Origin: Aeromonas fluvialis
Lineage (GTDB): Bacteria; Pseudomonadota; Gammaproteobacteria; Enterobacterales; Aeromonadaceae
Assembly (NCBI RefSeq): GCF_000819885.1
Contig: NZ_CDBO01000068.1
Location: forward strand, 129,929-193,928
Length of the DNA: 64,000 bases
Reading direction: 5' to 3'
The number at the start of each line of letters is the position of its first letter. Position 1 is the stretch's first letter. The notes below the pieces were generated by a model. That model made no database searches. It was not told where the DNA came from and saw only the letters and a program-made list of their open reading frames with translations. This document shows, one piece after another, positions 36,795 to 48,151 of the stretch. The translations under genes were made by a program, and so were the position numbers.

Positions 36795-36827
36795 AAAAAC
36801 GGCATGGGGGAAACCCATGCCGTTTTT
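36795..36827. terminator. Bidirectional terminator between the aldo/keto reductase and RRM genes
   Basis: AAAAACGGCATGGG, loop GGAAA, CCCATGCCGTTTTT: perfect 14-bp stem with U-runs both ways between convergent genes. Confidence 0.92.
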
Positions 36828-36842
36828 CATTGCCGAGGCACC

Positions 36843-37124
36843 TTAGCGGTGGCGCTGTTGCGGGCGACCACGGGGGGCATCTGTCTTCGGTTTGGCCTGG
36901 TTGACGGTGATGGTACGGCCACCGACTTCAGTGCCATGCAGACCAGCGATGGCCTTTTCGGCATCACCATTGACCGGCATTTCAATAAAACCAAACCCCT
37001 TTGACTGGCCGGTATCGCGGTCGATGATGATATCAACTTTATCGACCTGTCCAAACTGGCTGAACAGGGTTTTCAGTTCGTCGGCCGTCATCCGGTACGA
37101 CAGATTTCCTACGTAAATCTTCAT
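36843..37124 (-). CDS. Small RRM RNA-binding protein
   Basis: 93 residues from MKIYVGNLSYRMTADELKTL. A single RRM with RNP2 (IYVGNL) and RNP1 (KGFGFIEM), then a short basic tail (PRGRPQQRHR). Proteins like this are glycine-poor relatives of cyanobacterial Rbp and are often cold-regulated; the exact RNA target is unknown. The 216-base upstream gap (37125-37340) has no gene and could hold a long leader. Confidence 0.92.
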   Translation of the reverse strand: MKIYVGNLSYRMTADELKTLFSQFGQVDKVDIIIDRDTGQSKGFGFIEMPVNGDAEKAIAGLHGTEVGGRTITVNQAKPKTDAPRGRPQQRHR

Positions 37125-37340
37125 GCCATCCACTCTCGATTCAAGGTGCCTTCTCTATGCAATTCCCAGCATAACGGTAAGGGCACAACCCCTATGCCGG
37201 ACCTGCCATGGCTTCATGCCGTGGCCCTCTCCACACTGTCGTCAAGTGATTGATCTCTTGGGTTAACAGTGCAGACAAGATCAATTCGAGTCACTGGCAG
37301 TATCTGAGCTTTGCCGGGAATTGTCGAGAAAATAGTCGAC

Positions 37341-37883
37341 TCAGGCCGATTGCAGATCTGACAGCCGCTGTGCCAGCCTCCGGCGACCGTGCCAGGCTCG
37401 TTTAAAGCCGAAGCGATAGACAGATGGGCTTACCAGATGGAGCTCCCCCGCCTTGAGATCCAGCAAGGCCATGGCCGCCGCCAGCTCCTCTTCACTCAGT
37501 TGCAGATCGAGGCTGAAGTCGAGCCACTGGCCGTCGTGACCCACTCGCCGCTCCCGTTCAAGCGCCACCAGCTGGTTGCGGGGCAGCGCCAGCGCCTCAT
37601 CCTTGTTGCCATTGAGCAGATAGATATGCTGTTCATCCCACCCCAGCTCCGCCAGGCGCCAGGGCTGCCAGCTGCGGGGCAGCGACACCATAATCCCGGT
37701 GATGCCACCAAAAACCACGCCCACCCAGTTGAGCAGCGCCATAGCGCCCCAGCCATCCCACAAGGAGGCCACCACCACGCTCCAACTCACCAGCAACAGC
37801 AGAAAAATGACGCAGCGATAGCGAGCCGCTGGCGGCATCAACAACTGCACCTGGGAACCGGCAAGCAAGGATGTAATACGCAT
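37341..37883 (-). CDS. Membrane protein of unknown function
   Basis: 180 residues. Two adjacent membrane segments (about 22-43, RCVIFLLLLVSWSVVVASLW, and 48-66, ALLNWVGVVFGGITGIMVSL) are followed by a soluble domain rich in Leu and Arg. No family recognised. It is divergent from the ABC importer genes. Confidence 0.75.
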   Translation of the reverse strand: MRITSLLAGSQVQLLMPPAARYRCVIFLLLLVSWSVVVASLWDGWGAMALLNWVGVVFGGITGIMVSLPRSWQPWRLAELGWDEQHIYLLNGNKDEALALPRNQLVALERERRVGHDGQWLDFSLDLQLSEEELAAAMALLDLKAGELHLVSPSVYRFGFKRAWHGRRRLAQRLSDLQSA

Positions 37884-37989
37884 GAAAAGCTCCTGTCATC
37901 ACGAAATGGCGCCATTGTGAATAGCCATCAGGATGCTGACAAGGGGGTTTTCTTTGTCATCCCCCTATAAAATCAATACCATGGCGTAA

Positions 37990-38760
37990 ATGATTCTCAG
38001 TGGAACCCGCTTCTTGACCAGCTCGCAACCCTGTGTGCGCTTTTGTGGCGTCGACAAATTCTATGGCGACTTTCAGGCTCTTCATCACATCGATCTCACC
38101 ATTGAACGGGGAGAGAAGTGGGTCATCTGTGGCCCGTCAGGCTCGGGAAAATCGACGCTGATCCGCACCATCAACGGGCTGGAGGGGATCGACGGCGGCC
38201 AGCTGTTCCTGTTTGGCGAGCCGGTGACCCCCGCCTACCTGCGTCGCCTGCAAGGTCGGGTCGGCATGGTGTTTCAGCAGTTCAACCTCTTCCCCCATAT
38301 GACGGTGCTGGAAAACCTGATGGTGGCGCCGGTACATACCTTGGGGCTGCGCCCCCAGGAGGCCAAAGCCCGGGCGCTCGGGCTGCTCGAGCGGGTGCGC
38401 ATCCAGGCGCAGGCCGACAAGTACCCTCACCAGCTCTCCGGCGGCCAGCAGCAACGGGTCGCCATCGCCCGATCCCTCTGCATGCAGCCCGAGCTGATGC
38501 TGTTTGACGAGCCTACCTCCGCCCTCGACCCCGAGATGATCCGCGAAGTGCTCGATGTGATCCGCGAGCTGGCTGACGAAGGGATGACCCTGATTTGCGT
38601 CACCCACGAGATGGGTTTTGCCCGTCAGGTGGCAGATCGGGTGCTCTTTATGGACGAAGGCAAGATCATCGAATCGGCGCCCCCCGCCCAGCTGTTCAGC
38701 GCCCCCCGGCACCCGCGCACCCAGGCCTTCCTCGAACAGGTGCTCAGCTATCATGGCTAG
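37990..38760 (+). CDS. Polar amino-acid ABC transporter, ATP-binding protein
   Basis: 256 residues. Walker [11 protein letters not shown]-loop [16 protein letters not shown], signature [15 protein letters not shown] and Walker [15 protein letters not shown]; all typical of the GlnQ/HisP group of amino-acid importers. The first ATG gives an N-terminus about 12 residues longer than usual. It overlaps the permease gene by 8 bases. Confidence 0.93.
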   Translation: MILSGTRFLTSSQPCVRFCGVDKFYGDFQALHHIDLTIERGEKWVICGPSGSGKSTLIRTINGLEGIDGGQLFLFGEPVTPAYLRRLQGRVGMVFQQFNLFPHMTVLENLMVAPVHTLGLRPQEAKARALGLLERVRIQAQADKYPHQLSGGQQQRVAIARSLCMQPELMLFDEPTSALDPEMIREVLDVIRELADEGMTLICVTHEMGFARQVADRVLFMDEGKIIESAPPAQLFSAPRHPRTQAFLEQVLSYHG

Positions 38761-39550
38761 GCTCAAACGCCCCCATCTGCTCGGCTGGCTGTCAGGCACT
38801 GTGGTGCTCTCTGCGCTGCTTGGCTGGGCGCTCTATAGCGGCGCTCGCCAGATGGGCTATGAGTGGCAGTGGCCGCGGGTGTTGCCCTTCCTCGGCGAGT
38901 GGGATGAGGGAAGCTTTTATGCCGGCCCCTTGCTAAACGGCCTGCTGGTCACTTTGCAGGTGGCACTGCTCAGTCTGCTGGGCACGATGGCGGTCGGGGT
39001 GTGCGTGGTCAGCCTGCGGCTGCTCCCCTCCCGGCTCGGCCCCTGGCTCGCCATCGCCTATCTGGCGCTGGTGCGCACCACGCCCCAGCTGGTGCAGCTC
39101 TATATTCTCTATTTCTTGCTGGGCCCCATGCTGGGATTGGCCCCCCTTGCCTGCGTCGTGTTGAGCCTCTCTCTCTATCAGGGCGCCTTCACCGCCGAAG
39201 TGCTGCGTGCAGGCGTACAGGCCATTCCCAAAGGGCAGTGGGAGGCAGCCCAGTCGCTTGGCTTGTCACGGGCCATCACCTTGCGCAAGGTGATCCTGCC
39301 CCAGCTGGTGCGCATCACCTTGCCGCCACTCACCAACGAGCTGGTCTCCCTTATCAAACATTCAGCGCTGGTGAGTGTGATCGCCATCTTCGATCTGACC
39401 AACGAAGGGCGTACTCTGGTTGCCGATACGTTTCTGACCTTTGAGGTGTGGTTTACCGTGGCCGCCCTCTATTTGCTGTTAACCCTGACGTTGTCAGCCT
39501 GTTCGCGGGCGCTGGCCCGTCACCTGAATCCGGACAAACAAGGACGCTAA
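38753..39550 (+). CDS. Polar amino-acid ABC transporter, permease
   Basis: 265 residues from [20 protein letters not shown]. HisM/GlnP-type permease with about five membrane spans and the coupling EAA loop (GQWEAAQSLGLSRAITLRKV). FTAEVLRAGVQAIP is a family block. The start overlaps the ATPase gene, so they are coupled. No periplasmic binding-protein gene is next to the pair: immediately after the stop codon comes transposon debris. Confidence 0.92.
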   Translation: MARLKRPHLLGWLSGTVVLSALLGWALYSGARQMGYEWQWPRVLPFLGEWDEGSFYAGPLLNGLLVTLQVALLSLLGTMAVGVCVVSLRLLPSRLGPWLAIAYLALVRTTPQLVQLYILYFLLGPMLGLAPLACVVLSLSLYQGAFTAEVLRAGVQAIPKGQWEAAQSLGLSRAITLRKVILPQLVRITLPPLTNELVSLIKHSALVSVIAIFDLTNEGRTLVADTFLTFEVWFTVAALYLLLTLTLSACSRALARHLNPDKQGR

Positions 39551-39561
39551 CCCTAAAGATA

Positions 39562-39794
39562 CCCCTGAGGGATGCTGCCGCTGTCAACAGCACTCGCTGG
39601 GCACTGTTGGCTGAGCTGAAAAAGACAGGATTACCTGTTGAGTCTGCCTCGGGAGGCAGAACAAAATTCAACAGAAGTACGTTTGGCATTCCCAAGACTC
39701 ATGCGCTGGATGCGGCTTGTGTTGGCAAGATTGACGCCGTGACCGACTGGCGGCGGCCAACGCTCACTGTCACCTGCATGGGGCGCGGCACTTA
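39562..39794 (+). pseudogene. iscB: C-terminal fragment of an IscB-type (OMEGA) RNA-guided nuclease
   Basis: Translated in frame it reads PLRDAAAVNSTRWALLAELK, then TGLPVESASGGRTKFNRSTF, then GIPKTHALDAACVGKID, and ends near TCMGRGTY. This is the RuvC-III region of IscB, the IS200/IS605-associated ancestor of Cas9, with the catalytic His-Asp pair in HALDAACVG. The N-terminal RRXRR and HNH parts and any upstream omega RNA are absent. It starts 12 bases after the permease stop and is cut by an ISL3 fragment at 39795. Recognition is from memory of the family. Confidence 0.75.
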
Positions 39795-40076
39795 CGCGAT
39801 CCCGTATAAGACGGATACGGCGATCGTGGATCAGGGGGCTTGGCTCAAGACAGCGACCGCAGCGTGGAAGCTCGGTGGTGAGCGGCTCTAGCGTGAGCGT
39901 GAGGGTGTTGTTGGTATCTTGGTGGCTGGCTACGACAGCGTAGCCTGGCCAAAAAGCGGCAAGATCGATAGGATGCATGGTGACAGCAGGGCTCAGGGGT
40001 TGGTGTGTTTGGCGACGACCAGTATACCTCGACCCTGTCTATCAACTCTCACTTCCCCACGATTACGCGAAGAACC
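39795..40076 (-). mobile_element. ISL3-family left-end fragment (second copy)
   Basis: Reverse complement is nearly identical to 4911-5185. It contains the terminal sequence GGTTCTTCGCGTAATCGTGG ending at 40076 and the transposase start MHPIDLAAFWPGYAVVASHQ from 39978. In this copy the reading frame stays open through DTNNTLTLTLEPLTTELPRC and CLEPSPLIHDRRIRLIRDR. It then breaks at GGGATCGCG where it meets the IscB relic. Only about 61 codons of transposase remain. Confidence 0.75.
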
Positions 40077-40112
40077 AAAAAAAATCCCCAATCAGGTGCG
40101 GAATGTCAGATC

Positions 40113-40223
40113 ATGTTAAGTATTGCCCTGGTTCAGATTAGAGAAGCATTGGCCCAAGTGCCCTACATCGCCCGGGTCAATAATCAGGACGATTATGGGC
40201 GAGCTCTTGAACTGATCGACGAG
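40113..40223 (+). pseudogene. N-terminal fragment of a HigA-like antitoxin
   Basis: MLSIALVQIREALAQVPYIA then RVNNQDDYGRALELIDE resembles the start of HigA-type (COG5499-like) antitoxins, which carry an edY-x2-AL-x2-ID pattern. The helix-turn-helix part is missing and the frame runs into unrelated sequence. Short and from memory, so tentative. Confidence 0.4.
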
Positions 40224-40394
40224 CCTAAGGCAGCCTTCCGCTCACTTGAGTTACGAGTCATTCGACACTCTTTTCCACCCCCGGTCTTCACTTTTAAACA
40301 AATCAGGTCAGGCGGCAACTATCCTGACATCGGGGGCCCCCCTGATGCATTTGACAAACTCAGCGCAGAAGAAGCCCGCCTGGTAATTAAAGCT

Positions 40395-40955
40395 CCGGAG
40401 CGGATCTCGGCGATGCTGGTTGCCCTCGATCAGCGCGCGGCTGCGTTGTTTATGCAGGCGCATCTCGGTAGCTGGCCAGCGGAGCCGCTCAGCGCTGTCA
40501 TGCCGGGCCCGGCACTTCTGGAACTCTGGGAGATTGTTGGCGTGGCCGAGAATGTACTGCGTGGCATGTCATGGTGTGTAATCACTGTGGTGTTGGTGGG
40601 AATGTTGACCGTACTCTGGAGTGGACTGGAAGAGCGTCGTCGGGAAATGGCAGTTTTACGCGCTGTCGGTGCGAGGCCTCGGCACATATTTCTGTTGATC
40701 ATCGGCGAAGCCCTTCTGCTCACGCTTGGCGGCGTATTGGTGGGGATGTTTTGTGCGGCGTTAACCTTGTCAGCACTCGAGAGCACGCTAGTTCAGCGCT
40801 ATGGATTGAGTCTGTCCGCTGCATTCACCTGGAGCACCATCGTGCCACTATTCTCAGGGATGCTCGCGGCCGGTCTGCTGGCTGGACTGCTACCAGCGAT
40901 GCGTTGCTATCGTCGCACACTCTCTGACGGGCTCAGTCCCGAAACGGGAGGCTGA
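40395..40955 (+). pseudogene. C-terminal fragment of a MacB/FtsX-type ABC permease
   Basis: From about PERISAMLVALDQRAAALFM onward the protein fits the last third of a MacB/FtsX-fold permease. It has EPLSAVMPGPALLELWEIVG and three C-terminal membrane segments (MSWCVITVVLVGMLTVLW, FLLIIGEALLLTLGGVLV and LFSGMLAAGLLAGLLPAM). EERRREMAVLRAVGARPRH is typical of the family. The N-terminal membrane segment and most of the periplasmic domain are missing. It is fused by the open frame to the HigA-like fragment, so any product would be chimeric. Confidence 0.7.
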
Positions 40956-41380
40956 CCATTTTTAACGAACGCTTTAGCCGGAGCGTGTAAGATTCAACCA
41001 TCAAGGTGATGGCCTACTTCAAGCCTAGCCTTTTAACACGTAATTGGGACGTAGGCTATTAGTTACATGGCAAGGAGACTACCCTGGTTACGGTGTAACG
41101 CACCTCCCAAATCGGTCCGAAAGCATCTGCCTGCTGAGGCCCGACACTGAGGGTGGCAAGCGGCGGCACGTTCACAACATATCGCGTTATCGCCAATGAT
41201 GCGGCGGCAGTCTGTCGCAACTGGCGCAGGTGCGTCAAGCGTGCCAGCTCGCATTTTGCCTCTATCGTTATGATCGCGATAAAGATCCGCCGCGAGCGGA
41301 CCATCAACGCGGGTCACGTCACTGATATTGCTCAATCAACGCCCGGCTGTTGCGCAATTCATGCACCGTGCAAATAGAAA
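40956..41380. other. Debris between permease fragment and gcvP terminators
   Basis: No gene I trust. A minus-strand open frame of 82 codons (41059-41307) has an N-terminus without ribosome binding site and no family match I know. The stretch is probably the remains of a further disrupted gene. Confidence 0.4.
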
Positions 41381-41404
41381 GACCCTGCGATGCAGGGCCT
41401 TGCA

Positions 41405-41551
41405 GTTTCCAACTTAAATGTCCGTGCTCACCAACCGAGATCATTTTTGTAATTTAATTACATTTAATCACCGCAAAAAATAAAAAGGCCCTGCTGTTGC
41501 AGGGCCTTTGAGTTTCCAACTTAAATGGTCGGTTTCCAACTTAAATGGCCG
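41405..41551. repeat. Three copies of a 16-base repeat, two in tandem
   Basis: GTTTCCAACTTAAATG occurs at 41405-41420, 41512-41527 and 41532-41547. The last two form a 20-base tandem (GTTTCCAACTTAAATGGTCG then GTTTCCAACTTAAATGGCCG). The first two copies each follow a CCCTGC/GCAGGG hairpin, so a terminator-plus-repeat unit of about 40 bases is duplicated (around 41380-41420 and 41484-41527). The repeats resemble the multiple end repeats of some IS families, but no element is present. Confidence 0.75.
41484..41509 (-). terminator. Terminator of gcvP
   Basis: AAAGGCCCTGC, loop AACA read on the minus strand, GCAGGGCCTTT followed by TTATTTTT; it lies 58 bases after the gcvP stop. A second related hairpin (CCCTGC-GAT-GCAGGG) sits about 100 bases further left. 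Confidence 0.85.
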
Positions 41552-41566
41552 TGATCAGTGCGCCAC

Positions 41567-44458
<2,892 letters not shown>

Positions 44459-44756
44459 TTCCCTATTCCTGATAAATAAGTCCTGGCATGACATCCTAAT
44501 AACCAAGACCTGATGTTCCTGATCGTCGGCTGATACCGACTCCACTCATGTTCTGGGTCCCGCAGGCAGGGGGCGGCACCGGATGCTGCGGCAGCATCAA
44601 GAGGGGATCGCCTTGTTGCGAACCGGCCCGTTTGCCTCCTAGGCTCCTAGGCTGGCAAACGGCTGGCGCGGACGACTTCACCCTTCCACCGACCGGTGCT
44701 TGCCCGGTTGGCGGTCATACAAAGGGGCCCTGCTGTGTTGGCAGGGCCCGGGGGCA
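44459..44756 (-). other. Structured spacer between gcvH and gcvP
   Basis: 298 bases without a gene. Three inverted repeats lie in it. GGGCCCTGC with partner GCAGGGCCC at 44725-44749 lies just after gcvH and has only a poor U-run. CGTTTGCC with partner GGCAAACG encloses two CCTAGG palindromes at 44629-44661. GATGCTGC-G-GCAGCATC is at 44582-44598. The first may be a partial terminator that lowers gcvP expression; the others are unexplained. Confidence 0.6.
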
Positions 44757-45146
44757 TTACTCTTCGTCCACCACGTTCTGGTAGCCTTCGGCATCCAGCA
44801 GGTTGGCCAGCTCGCTCTCGTCATCGAGCTTGATGCGGAACAGCCAGCCAGCGCTGTAGGGGTCGGAGTTGACCAGCTCGGGGCTCCCTTCCAGCTCTTC
44901 GTTGACGGCAATGATCTCGCCGCTCACCGGGCTATAGATGTCGGAGGCCGCCTTGACCGACTCGGCCACGGCGCAGTCGTCACCGGCACTGACCTGCTTG
45001 CCAACGATCGGCAGCTCGACAAACACCATGTCACCCAGCAGCTCTTGGGCGTGCTCGGTGATACCGACCACGGCCTCGCCGTTGGCTTCAACACGGATCC
45101 ACTCGTGGGAAGTGGCATATTTCAGTTCGCTCGGGATATGGCTCAT
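44757..45146 (-). CDS. gcvH: Glycine cleavage system H protein
   Basis: Lipoyl carrier of the glycine cleavage system. 129 residues. Lipoylation site Lys65 in [36 protein letters not shown] is the conserved N-terminal block. Lies 84 bases after gcvT. Confidence 0.97.
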   Translation of the reverse strand: MSHIPSELKYATSHEWIRVEANGEAVVGITEHAQELLGDMVFVELPIVGKQVSAGDDCAVAESVKAASDIYSPVSGEIIAVNEELEGSPELVNSDPYSAGWLFRIKLDDESELANLLDAEGYQNVVDEE

Positions 45147-45230
45147 TTGTGCTTCCTTTGATCTTTGAGTCGCGTTTAAAAACGAATATAAAAAGCGGCG
45201 GGGAAGGCACGGCCCTCCCCCAAAACGGTA

Positions 45231-46328
45231 TTAAACCAACTTCTGGCCGTTACGGACAAAAGCGGGCTTGGTGACCGTCACTGTGACCAGCTTGTTGCGG
45301 ATCTCCACCTGGGCCTGCTCGCCGATATCGCGGGGCACCCGCGCCAGAGCGATACTGTAGCCCAGGGTGGGGGAGAAAGAGCCGGAGGTGATCACACCTT
45401 CCCGCCTCTCACCGTTTGCCGCGGTGAAGGTAACGGGCATACCGGCACGCAGCACCCCTTTATCGATCATCACCAGACCCACCAGCTTGGGCTGGTTGCC
45501 CGCCATTCTCTGCGCTTCCAGCACGTCGCGGCCGATAAAGTTGCGATCGCTCGGCTCCCAGGCGATGGTCCAGGCCATGTTGGCGGCCAGCGGAGAGACT
45601 GACTCGTCCATATCCTGACCGTAGAGGTTCATCCCTGCTTCGAGGCGCAGGGTATCGCGGGCACCGAGGCCGCACGGGGCGACGCCGTTATCCAGCAGTG
45701 CCTGCCACAGCTCGCAGGCTTTCTCTTGCGGCACCACGATCTCGTAGCCATCCTCGCCGGTATAGCCGGTGGTGGCGATAAAGAGCTCCCCTGCCTGCAC
45801 ACCGAAGAAGGGTTTCATCCCCACCACGGCGGTGCGTTGGGCGGCGCTCAGCACCGAGGCAACCTTGAGCTTGGCTTCGGGCCCCTGCACCGCGATCATG
45901 GCCAGCTCGGGGCGTTCGGTCACGGTGACGTCGAAATCGATGGCGTGATGGCGGATCCAGGCCAGATCCTTGTCGCGGGTGGCGGAGTTGACCACCAGCC
46001 GGTAGAAGGTATCGGTTAGGTAATAGGTGATGAGGTCATCGATCACGCCGCCATCGGTGTTGAGCATGGCGCTGTAGAGGGCCTTGCCGGGGGCAGTGAG
46101 TTTGGCCACGTCGTTGGCCAGCAGGTGTTGCAGAAAGGCTTTGACCCGTTCGCCGGTCAGATCGACGATGGTCATGTGGGAGACATCGAACATGCCGGCC
46201 CGGCTTCGCACTGCGTGGTGCTCTTCCAGCTGGGAGCCGTAGTTGATGGGCATTTCCCAACCGTGGAAGTCCACCATCTTGGCGCCAGCTTCCAGGTGTT
46301 TGGGATGCAGTACAGTCGTCTGGATCAT
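45231..46328 (-). CDS. gcvT: Aminomethyltransferase, T-protein of the glycine cleavage system
   Basis: Transfers the methylene group from aminomethyl-GcvH to tetrahydrofolate. 365 residues; [42 protein letters not shown] and [13 protein letters not shown] are family blocks. An AAGGAAAG ribosome binding site precedes the ATG. First gene of the gcv operon, with a structured leader of about 155 bases. Confidence 0.97.
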   Translation of the reverse strand: MIQTTVLHPKHLEAGAKMVDFHGWEMPINYGSQLEEHHAVRSRAGMFDVSHMTIVDLTGERVKAFLQHLLANDVAKLTAPGKALYSAMLNTDGGVIDDLITYYLTDTFYRLVVNSATRDKDLAWIRHHAIDFDVTVTERPELAMIAVQGPEAKLKVASVLSAAQRTAVVGMKPFFGVQAGELFIATTGYTGEDGYEIVVPQEKACELWQALLDNGVAPCGLGARDTLRLEAGMNLYGQDMDESVSPLAANMAWTIAWEPSDRNFIGRDVLEAQRMAGNQPKLVGLVMIDKGVLRAGMPVTFTAANGERREGVITSGSFSPTLGYSIALARVPRDIGEQAQVEIRNKLVTVTVTKPAFVRNGQKLV

Positions 46329-46495
46329 CGCATTCTTTCCTTAGCAAAAAGCCTTTTCGCTTTGGCGACCCCCCTTGCAACCCGCGCCACAGCTCTGACT
46401 GCAGTGCGCGCAGCAAATAGCGACCGGCCCCAAAAGTGTGTGCTCGCTCCTGCCCTTGCCAGGCAAGAGGGATTCCTTGAACGGAGCGGATTATA
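46329..46495 (-). promoter_or_regulatory. gcvT promoter and structured leader
   Basis: A perfect -10 box TATAAT lies at 46490-46495 (minus strand) with no good -35, as expected for an activator-dependent promoter such as one using GcvA. The resulting leader of about 155 bases holds CGCTCC ... GGAGCG enclosing CTTGCC/GGCAAG, a second GC-rich dyad, and AAAGC-GAAAAG-GCTTTTTGC just before the ribosome binding site. The glycine riboswitch core is not visible, so the leader is unclassified. Confidence 0.5.
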
Positions 46496-46676
46496 TGACA
46501 AGCAGGCGAGTGCGCCGCTCAAAAAAAAACTAATCCCCTCCCGTAAAACAGACTCCAGACACTAAGATAAATACAGTGATAAAAACAGCCATAAGCCGAC
46601 TCAGACGAGATTAAATTTTGATTTTTACCGTTTCGTCACAATTTGCAGAAAAACGTTTCGCTCCAGAGCAAAATTA
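46496..46676. other. Intergenic region upstream of the gcv operon
   Basis: No gene. AT-rich (TTAAATTTTGATTTTTACCG) and a plausible site for GcvA or Lrp binding; no clear operator could be assigned by eye. Confidence 0.4.
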
Positions 46677-46708
46677 AAGGCTGACACCCAAAACGGGTCA
46701 TCAGCCTT
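46677..46708 (-). terminator. Terminator of ubiI
   Basis: AAGGCTGATGACCC, loop GTTTT, GGGTGTCAGCCTT followed by TAATTTTG on the minus strand, about 40 bases after the ubiI stop. One mismatched pair in the middle. Confidence 0.8.
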
Positions 46709-46745
46709 GTCGGATTACTTTTGTTGCAAAAAACAGCGAGTAATA

Positions 46746-48032
46746 TTAGTTTTTTTCACCTTTGGCCTGCATGGCACTGCCCTTGGTCGCCGCAACAGCC
46801 CAGTCAGGACGGGCCAATGCGGGGAGCTCTCCCTCCAGCCCCATGGCGGCGCGGATCACCCCCTCCTTGAAGGGCGTCAGCAGATTGGCCGCCCGCAATC
46901 CAACACCGCGCACCAGCTTCTTGAGCGGATTGGCGCCGCTAAACAGTCGCTTGAGCCCCTCCATCGCCGCCAGCATGCGAGCCGCTTCGCTCTTGCGCCA
47001 GCGCTCGTAGCTGCGCAGGTTTGCGAGCAGGCCGATATCCTCACCCGCGGCATGATTCTGCAAGATCTGCTCCGCCAGCGCGGCAGCATCCAGCAGGCCG
47101 AGGTTGACCCCTTGCCCCGCCAGCGGGTGGATGGTGTGGGCGGCATCTCCCACCAGCACCAACCGCTCACGGGCAAAATCGCGGGCATAGCGGGCGGTGA
47201 GCGGAATGGCGCTGCGCGGCCCCTCCACCTTGCACAGACCGAGGCGGGCATCGAAGGCGGCAGTAAGCTGGCGGTTGAACTGCTCGTCATCGCAGGCGCA
47301 GAGCGCCTCGGCGCGGGCCGCAGGCAGCGACCAGACGATGGAACAGAGGTTCTCTTGCCACAGCGGCAAAAAGGCGAGCGGGCCATCCGGGGTGAAGATC
47401 TGGCGAGCAACCGCTTCGTGGGGTTCGGCACAGCGCACAGTCGCCACCAGTGCGTGGTGGCCATAATCCCAGCTGGTGAGCGGGATATCGGCCTGACGGC
47501 GCACCCAGGAGTGGGCGCCATCGGCGGCCACCACCAATTTGGCAGAGATGGCCTGACCATCTTCAAGCAGCAGCAGGGCGCCCGCCGGGCCGCTTTGCAA
47601 ACTCTTTGCTCTGGCTGGCGTAAGCAGCTGGATATTGCTGGCGCCCCGTGTCCCGTCAGCGAGAATCGCGTCAAGCAGCGCCAGCTGGATGACCCGGTTT
47701 TCGACGATATGGCCGAGGGAGAGCTGGCGCAGGCTGGCGGCATCGAAGTCGATATGACCGAAGCTGTCCTGCTCCCACACCGCCATCTTGTCGTAGGCCT
47801 GCAGGCGGCGCGCTTCAATGCCGTCCCAGGCGCCGACATGGCGCAGGATCTGCTGGCTGGCCAGGCTCAGGGCGCTGACCCGGTTGTCGGCCACCTCCCC
47901 CAGCTGCGGGTCGGGCAGTTGCCCCTCCACCACCAGCACCTTGAGGGCGCTATGTTTAAGGGCCGCCGCGAGCCCCAGCCCCACCATGCCACCACCGACA
48001 ATCACCACATCCACATTTTGCATCTGCATCAT
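46746..48032 (-). CDS. ubiI: 2-polyprenylphenol 6-hydroxylase UbiI
   Basis: FAD monooxygenase for the C5 hydroxylation of aerobic ubiquinone synthesis. About 428 residues: N-terminal FAD motif VVIVGGGMVGLGLAAAL, the central DG motif AADGAHSWVRRQA and the C-terminal GD motif VGDAAHTIHPLAGQGVNLGL. Starts at 48032, 48029 or 48023 are all possible (MMQMQNVD); AAGGATGAG supports one of the first two. Downstream of ubiH by 120 bases. Confidence 0.94.
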   Translation of the reverse strand: MMQMQNVDVVIVGGGMVGLGLAAALKHSALKVLVVEGQLPDPQLGEVADNRVSALSLASQQILRHVGAWDGIEARRLQAYDKMAVWEQDSFGHIDFDAASLRQLSLGHIVENRVIQLALLDAILADGTRGASNIQLLTPARAKSLQSGPAGALLLLEDGQAISAKLVVAADGAHSWVRRQADIPLTSWDYGHHALVATVRCAEPHEAVARQIFTPDGPLAFLPLWQENLCSIVWSLPAARAEALCACDDEQFNRQLTAAFDARLGLCKVEGPRSAIPLTARYARDFARERLVLVGDAAHTIHPLAGQGVNLGLLDAAALAEQILQNHAAGEDIGLLANLRSYERWRKSEAARMLAAMEGLKRLFSGANPLKKLVRGVGLRAANLLTPFKEGVIRAAMGLEGELPALARPDWAVAATKGSAMQAKGEKN

Positions 48033-48151
48033 CTCATCCTTTCAGGGCTGACCCGTTGGCCAGCGAGGGGACGCCCGCAGGCATCGCCTCTTTATTCAAT
48101 ACGTTTTGATCAACGAATGGCGGTCAGCAGGTTCCACTCAACAAGTGCTGG

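Noticed and set aside
39448..39891. Reading the 148-codon frame 39448-39891 as one protein
   Set aside because: It starts out of frame within the permease gene and ends antisense in the ISL3 fragment; only the middle part (39562-39794) is meaningful.
41059..41335. Overlapping minus-strand frames near the debris region
   Set aside because: Two frames compete and neither matches a family I recognise; treated as debris.
46329..46500. Glycine riboswitch upstream of gcvT
   Set aside because: Expected from Vibrio, but the conserved core (CCGAAGGNGNAA and CTCAGGNAAAAGGAC-type blocks) is not found on the minus strand; only unclassified stems are.
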